Below, piece by piece: positions 58,165-64,000 of a stretch of DNA of 64,000 bases. The DNA is taken from positions 55,586-119,585 of the forward strand of contig MPNW01000243.1 in the NCBI GenBank assembly GCA_011800805.1. Direction: 5' to 3'. The notes under the pieces were generated by a model, which ran no database searches, was not told where the DNA came from, and saw only the letters and a list, made by a program, of their open reading frames with translations. The translations under genes were made by a program, and so were the position numbers. The DNA comes from Hirudo medicinalis. Lineage: Eukaryota; Annelida; Clitellata; Hirudinida; Hirudinidae. Each line of letters begins with the position of its first letter. Within the stretch, counting starts at the first letter, position 1.

Positions 58165-59400
58165 CATCCATCCATCCATCCATCCATCCATCCATCCATC
58201 CATCTATCTATCTATCTATCTATCTAATGATGTGTTTACTGCTTCACGTGCAGATTGGTGTGTTTAAATAAAGCAAAATCTGAGTCTTCTCAGCTTTCAT
58301 CTAATAGATTCTGTGGTTGAAAACATTCATAAAAACGTCTACATAGTCATGAGCAGTCAACAGAACATTGAAATCTACGATTGCTTTCAATAGGAAGTTA
58401 AAAGCAATTGGTCGAAATGATACGGAGCTGACGCAACAGGTCGAGCGTCTAGAGCAGAACTGGAGACCAGTGTTGAAACGAGTAGTCAGTATTATTAAAT
58501 TTATTGCCGAGCGTGGCATAGCATTTAGAGGAGAAAACGAATTGGTTGGATCACCTAGGAATGGAAACTTTCTGGGTATTCTTGAACTCATCGCCCAGTA
58601 TGCCACTTTCTTGCACAGCATATCGAAACTCAAGCCAATTGTGGCAAGGGTCACACTTAGCTGTCATCTATAATAATGAAAGAGCTTGTCAGTGTAATGG
58701 GTGAATAAGTCCTCGGAGAAATTATTTCTCGAGTTAAGAAATCAAAGTACTACTCCATCTCTTTGGATTCCCGATGCAACCCACATTGACCAACTGGCAG
58801 TTGTATTGAGGTACATGGAGAAAGATGGCCCAATGGAACGCTTTGTAATATTCATGGAAAACAAAGGCCTTGGCGCTCAAAGAGATGTTCAATGCCTTGA
58901 TGGAATTTTTGAAGATACATGACCTAGATCTGGGAAACTGCCGCCACAGCACAAAGCCACGACAATGCATTTGCAATGAGTGGTAAGTAATGAATGGTCT
59001 ACAAGCCAAAGTGAGAGAGAAGAACAGTCTTGCATCTTGGATTCCTTGTACAACACATTCTCTAAATTTGGTTTGAAAAAATGCTGTAGAATGCTGTTCA
59101 TTTTTTTATACTTCCTTGAAAAACTATTCGTCTTCTTCACAATTTCAACGCATCAACATCAACTTTTGACTGAAGCTTTGAAACATTCATCATTGATTCG
59201 TCATTGACTCTCAAACGTCAACGCGTTGGTCAGGCAGAGCGGCCCAACCCTAGGCACTTAAGCATGATTACCAGCAGATTAGGGATGTACTGAAACAAAT
59301 TGATGATGACATTGAAGAAAAAGGGTGTGTGCGCTGTGAAGCAAAAGGACTGTTAAGACAGATAAATCAGCTTGATTAGGAAAGTTTTGAGGGCAGAATG
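57986..59400 (+). mobile_element. hAT/ZMYM1-like transposase relic (DUF4371 type)
   Basis: A terminus-like CAGGGACGGATTAAGGGGGG is followed by a microsatellite and then transposase frames: QVERLEQNWRPVLKRVVSII then KFIAERGIAFRGENELVGSP and RNGNFLGILELIAQYATFL (58430-58610). After a gap come DATHIDQLAVVLRYMEKDGP then MERFVIFMENKGLGA (58760-58880), and in another frame the remains of the LDLGNCR---YDNA-AMSG block. This order is typical of ZMYM1-like hAT transposases. Frameshifts and stops show it is dead. The right terminus was not found. Confidence 0.75.
58106..58226 (+). repeat. Compound microsatellite (TC)n-(TATC)n-(CATC)n-(TATC)n
   Basis: About 120 bp of uninterrupted simple repeat: a TC run, then TATC, CATC and again TATC tetramers, inside the transposon relic. 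Confidence 0.95.
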
Positions 59401-60026
59401 AAAACTAAAATTATGATAGATTAACCGTGACTACTGTGCAAGTCAAATTAAAAATTTAATTTAATACCAATTAAAAGTTCTTTAATATAAGTCAGTTGCT
59501 TTTACGATAATAAATTGATATATAAAAAAAGAATGAAAATTGTGTCTGCCATCAAGCCTAAAAAGCATAGTAATTAAAGAAAAAAAGTTAGAACAAAACA
59601 ATAAGATAAATAATAATTTTTATTTAACATTTTAAATTATTTGACAAATACAAAGACTGTTTTCCAAATAATTTAACTTTGGAAAGTTTTTGAACACAAT
59701 AAACAATCTGTCGCCATATTGTCGCTCTATCGGATATATTTTCATCGAAATTTTAGGCTTTTTCAGAACAACTGGTATGACTAATCTCATACGATTAAAG
59801 TTTAAGAAAATTTTGGACAATCTTAATGAGCTTCGTTATTACGCACGAACGTTTAACTGACAATTTAGCAATTTGTTAGGCTTATTTTTATTTGAGGACC
59901 CGCGACATTCATGGATTAATATAAATTTTGACATTGTTCCTTTTTTTAAATTTTTCTTGTATTTTTGATAACATTAATAAATTTTGAACCTTGCGCCCCT
60001 GCCCATGAAAGATCAAATTTTAGTCA

Positions 60027-60080
60027 TCCTTTAATGTAAACCATATTTCGCGAGAATCCTTTAATGTAAACCATATTTCA
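60027..60080 (+). repeat. 30-bp tandem duplication upstream of the QSER1-like gene
   Basis: TCCTTTAATGTAAACCATAT followed by TTC occurs at 60027 and again at 60057. It lies about 150 bp before the first coding exon of the next gene, so it may be within its promoter or 5' intron. Confidence 0.85.
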
Positions 60081-60231
60081 AATAAGCTTTAAGTACTCGC
60101 TAATCAGTTATTTACCATTGTTATTATTAATATTATTACATGTTTAGTGGATTTACTAATTGTTCATATTTAAGAATTTGTGACTGCATTTTTGAGGTTG
60201 CCATTTTAAAATGTACCTACTTTTCAGATTA

Positions 60232-63200
60232 ATGGATGGTAATGACCTTGATGGTAGCCAAGCAGCTACATCTGATTCTTGGGATCAAAATCAAGTTGGA
60301 AATATTGGAGTGGCAGAAACTATGGCTTTGCAACAGCTGCTAAATTCCGATGTAATTCCAAATGGTCTCGGTCCTGGTGAAATGATGTATGTTATGGTTG
60401 GAGATGTGACCTATCAATTGGTTGGACCTTCAAAACCTGGTGGTGAAGTCACCATTAGTCCCTTGAATTCAAATATGTCTCTAGAAGATTTGGCTGCCAT
60501 TAGTGCTGAGCAAGAATCTATAAAGCCTGAATTTGGCTATCAAATGCCAGTTGTACAAACAACATCTGCTGATAATACAACTTCACAAAACGACCTCACT
60601 CAACAAATCATCCAAGCTTCTGGCAATGTTTTTGCATCTAATGATGGGATGCAGGTAATCATGATGCCAGGGGAGGATGCATCCAAAAATGCATCAGGAA
60701 GCACCATAAAGCTTGATGGACAGAATTTTGTTTTACAACCAGGTCAACAGCTTCCTCCTGAAATACAAGAGATGATCTCAAAGGGCTTGCCAGTTGATCT
60801 ATCAAATTATGAATTTGTTATAGAAGGCGAACCATCACAGGGTATTCAACAGAATTTCGTTCTCCAACAAAGTTCAGATGAAGTGAATGTTCTGAACAGC
60901 TTAAAAAATCACATGGGTGGGGGAAATGCAATAAATGAACCTCAACCCAAAAATGGTGTCTATGTCCAAGTCATTACTGCCTGCCCTGGGGAATTTGATG
61001 ATGGTGAATTTGCTTACCTTGCTCCAGAAAATCAAGAACAGCCCTCGCCAAGTGGTCAGCCAAGAGTTCTGCCTTCAAGTCTTTACATTAATGCATATTT
61101 GGAGTTTTTAAAGAATGGTGCAAGGGTGGAAGTTGCAGGTAGCAAACATTCAGATGACAAGATGGCTGCTGGTAAAAATCCATTTTTAAATGGTCAGCAT
61201 GTGAGTGGGAGATCAATAAAAAGTTAGTGGTTTATTGGAATGTAGTTCTCCATTTGTTAATTCTCTAATCATCTGCTACTTATTACTTATCCTCTATTGT
61301 TATCATTATTAGTCAATCTTTTCACATGATTAAAATGTTCAATCATTAAATTATATTACATGACCTATTTTCAAGGGTTTGTTTAAACTGGAGTTCAAAA
61401 ACCTTCACTTGTTATTTGTTAATGTCACACAGAAAAAAAGATGCTAGAGAGTGATGGAGAAGTTGATGAGAAGAGTTTGAAGAACGCAGACTTTGATGAT
61501 CCACTGTGGAAAATTGGAGCCTATGTATGTGGTTTCTTTCCCTCAGTTGTAAAATTAATTCTCAATGTCACAATTCTTCAATGTTTGAGAGTATTAATTT
61601 CTTAAATTAAAACACTCAGAGATCTGAGGAGAGATCATCCAGAGGCAGAGGAAAAGGCAGAGGAAGAGCTCCAAATTTTAGCTCACCTCAGTAAGTGTTA
61701 TGACCTATAAAGTTATCATGCATGAATTCTGTTCTTTAAATTCTCTTATGAAAATCAGAAGATCCTCCACATTAATGACTCAACATGATTTGACAAAACT
61801 TCATGGGTTTGGTGCAGAATTGCAGTTCGAGTTTCCAGTATCTTATGTCATGCAGAATGAACCACACAACTGTAATGTTAGTTTGTTTAAGATATTTGTA
61901 AAATATTAATTTATAAGCCTTTAAAATGCTTATAAAATTTGTTTTCATATCAAAGAAAGGAGATTTTGTGGTTGACAAGAAAGATGCTTATAAATCTGAA
62001 TTTCCAATTTGGAGGATTGAAAATGGAAAGTTGCTGCAGAAGTTTGAGCCCTTTATCGATGGGAGGGTTTTATACCATAAATCTGCTTCAATTGTGAGTT
62101 GGTCCAATAATTTCTTGGTTCACGTCGATATAAATTTTATTTTAAAACGTCTTTTTTGATTTAACTGTGAGATATGTGATTCCATGTTCCATCACATTAC
62201 AGTATTCTAGTTGGTCAGGAGAAATTAACGTAAACTTCAAACCAATTCTTGCTGACATAATCAGTGCAGGATCAGCCCCTACCAGCAGGAAGCATGATAT
62301 CATTATAAAAGTTCATGATAAATATATCCCAAAGCCAGCTGATGAGAGGTGAAATGAAATTAAAATTTGTAACAAGTCATTTTAAATTTAAACCATTTTA
62401 TTTCAATAGCCTGGAACAGAATGCTTTGATGCAGTTCTTTAATATTTATGTCCATGCTTTATTAAACCAAGTATACTCAACAACCTACCTGGCAACTATT
62501 CAGCAACAGAATGGTAGTTATTCATTCTGATTCCATGGCTTTGCACTGCTCAAATATGTTGAAATTGATTAATTTTACCAGTTGAATACCTGTTGGAACC
62601 AATAGCACAAATTGATCAGCTAATAATGGAAGCAAAGCAGGCTGTTTGCACAGACTTTAATTGGAATCCAGAATTTCAGGTGAAATTACTTTTATTTAAT
62701 TCCTTCTCATCTAGAGGTAGCAATGATTGGCAGGGTGATCAAAATGGACAACTATTGATCATAAATATCATTAGTTATTTAACATTATGTTCCAGCTGGC
62801 CTTAGAAACTTGGTCTTGTTACACATTTGTCCCACTGAAGGCAGGCGAGCCAATGAAGCTGTGCCAGGTATAAGTACATATTCCATAGTCAGATGAGGCT
62901 AAGATGAGTTAATCATGATTTTATATTAACAGGCAATTAATGATGGATCGGAAGCAAGTCGAACTGTCAAATTCTATGGTCAAGCATACGACAGGGAAAG
63001 TCTTGAAGTCATCCAGGATAATCTAATTGCTAGTAGCCAGGTCAGTGAATTTCACATTACTGCCATTTTTAACAATTAGGGCATTGTTACAGTTATGAGT
63101 CCATTAAGCATCTTTGCACAAATTACAAAGAATTTTTGACTGAATTTGCACTAACATTTGTCGCAGGATTTCGTTGTCGGGAAAGCAGCATTCGGAAATT

Positions 63201-63541
63201 TAGGGGTTTACCATGCACTACACCATTTCAAATACTTATTGTTCAAGAAATGTTGTGAAGAGGTAAATTTAGCTACTAGTATGGCATCCATTCTCATCAC
63301 ATAAATCAAACAAGTATATGGTAAGACCATCAACCAATTTTTTTAGGCCTTGTATCATAGCAATATACAAAGCAAAGAAGACATTCCCAACATTTGCACC
63401 CAGAACAGGATCTGGGTACAACAGATGTTCAGAGACCTGAAGGGATTGTTGGATAGATACATCATAATAAAGACTGAAGATGATAGCACTGAGGCACTTG
63501 CCACATCAAGCGATCTAAATGGAGTTCACATGACTGTGTGA
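60232..63541 (+). CDS. QSER1/PRR12-like protein with C-terminal DUF4211-like region
   Basis: A long first coding exon (60229-61222, AG acceptor just before the ATG at 60232) and about ten short exons, all in phase, ending at 63541. The N-terminal 330 residues are rich in Gln, Asn, Ser and Gly without fold motifs, as in transcription cofactors (TMALQQLLNSDVIPNGLGPG). A basic stretch follows (RSSRGRGKGRGRAPNF). The C-terminal half is structured: FPIWRIENGKLLQKFEPFID, then LLEPIAQIDQLIMEAKQAVC, SRTVKFYGQAYDRESLEVIQ, DFVVGKAAFGNLGVYHALHH then FKYLLFKKCCEE, and WVQQMFRDLKGLLDRY. The pattern of a Y-G--YD segment, then VG-----YH-L-HFKY-LF-KC, resembles the DUF4211 region of QSER1, PRR12 and CCDC82. 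A nuclear chromatin role is inferred from that resemblance only. An in-frame ATG at 60211 lies upstream of the splice acceptor and is probably not used. Confidence 0.75.
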
Positions 63542-64000
63542 CAACTTACACAAAACACTGTTTTGAATTTTTGAACATTTTCCAGAAATGATTCACTCTT
63601 GTTCACGAAAAACTGTTATTTGGTCAACTTGGGTTCGAGGTTCCTAGGATATTCAAACTGAGTCATCTTGAGGGCTAGATAATAATTTTCCCAATACTGG
63701 GATTCTATGATTAAATAGTGCAACCTGGAAGTATTTGCCAATCCAATGGTTAAATAAATTAGATATTAAAATAAAAATGAATGTTAGCTCATATGTAGCT
63801 CCACATCAGTTGTTCCCAAATGTAGAGTTGTTCGAGAGCTCTTTGTGTTAGAAGTTTGTATCAGTTAATTCCAAATACTTGTTTGGAATAACTTTCTTCA
63901 CTTCTATTTACATAAAATGACAAACTTAATAGCAAATAGAGCGTTGAGTCGAAATGACCATACGACCGCGATAAGCACTCCGATCAAACTCTTAAATCAT
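63542..64000 (+). other. 3' flank of the QSER1-like gene
   Basis: AT-rich 3' sequence with AATAAA-type signals near 63752 and 63768 that could end the transcript. No further gene was seen before the window ends. Confidence 0.5.

Noticed and set aside
1..64000. CRISPR arrays, bacterial operons, rRNA or tRNA genes
   Set aside because: Split genes and metazoan families show this is animal nuclear DNA. No spaced direct-repeat array and no convincing tRNA cloverleaf or rRNA segment was seen by eye.

Overview
The window is nuclear DNA of an invertebrate animal that I cannot place more precisely. It is AT-rich. Its genes are cut by many short introns, and much of the remaining sequence is degraded transposons. 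Only universal animal genes and one peptide-receptor gene are present, and none of them fixes the phylum.

Layout. 1-1830: upstream flank with the 3' end of a CR1-like LINE. 1831-17377 (+): ATR, the checkpoint kinase, in many exons. 17799-18122 (-): a two-exon precursor for a small secreted peptide, convergent with ATR and apparently undescribed. 22680-23804 (+): an intronless peptide-type GPCR. 26040-27732 (-): NUP37; seven exons sum to 326 codons plus stop, the human length. 27975-31041: a transposon nest with a LINE of the class encoding a restriction-like endonuclease (RLE) and a Merlin/ISXO2-type fragment. 31922-44467 (+): RAD50, whose introns hold further LINE fragments. 44713-45559 (-): a small BIR-RING (IAP-type) protein. 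45903-47602: LINE tail followed by a hAT remnant with terminal inverted repeats. 48358-53063 (+): SCAMP, with an L2/CR1-type LINE in one intron. 53530-54669: an RLE LINE fragment bracketed by a 47-48 bp direct repeat. 55986-56857 (+): TIM14/DNAJC19. 57986-59400: a hAT/ZMYM1-like transposase relic. 60232-63541 (+): a protein with a Q/N/S-rich N-terminus and a C-terminal region resembling the DUF4211 part of QSER1/PRR12.

Functional links. ATR and RAD50 both act in the DNA-damage response, but with about 14 kb, a receptor gene and a nucleoporin gene between them, nothing shows they are co-regulated. The peptide precursor and the GPCR lie 4.6 kb apart and both look like neuroendocrine signalling components; a ligand-receptor relation is only a hypothesis. 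At least five fragments of one RLE LINE family are scattered through the window, so this family has been the main local source of insertions.

Exon joins were worked out by eye from GT/AG sites, reading phase and family conservation. They are best supported for NUP37, the BIR-RING gene, SCAMP, TIM14, the peptide precursor and the last gene, where phase closes at every junction. They are less certain in ATR and RAD50, where not every exon was delimited.
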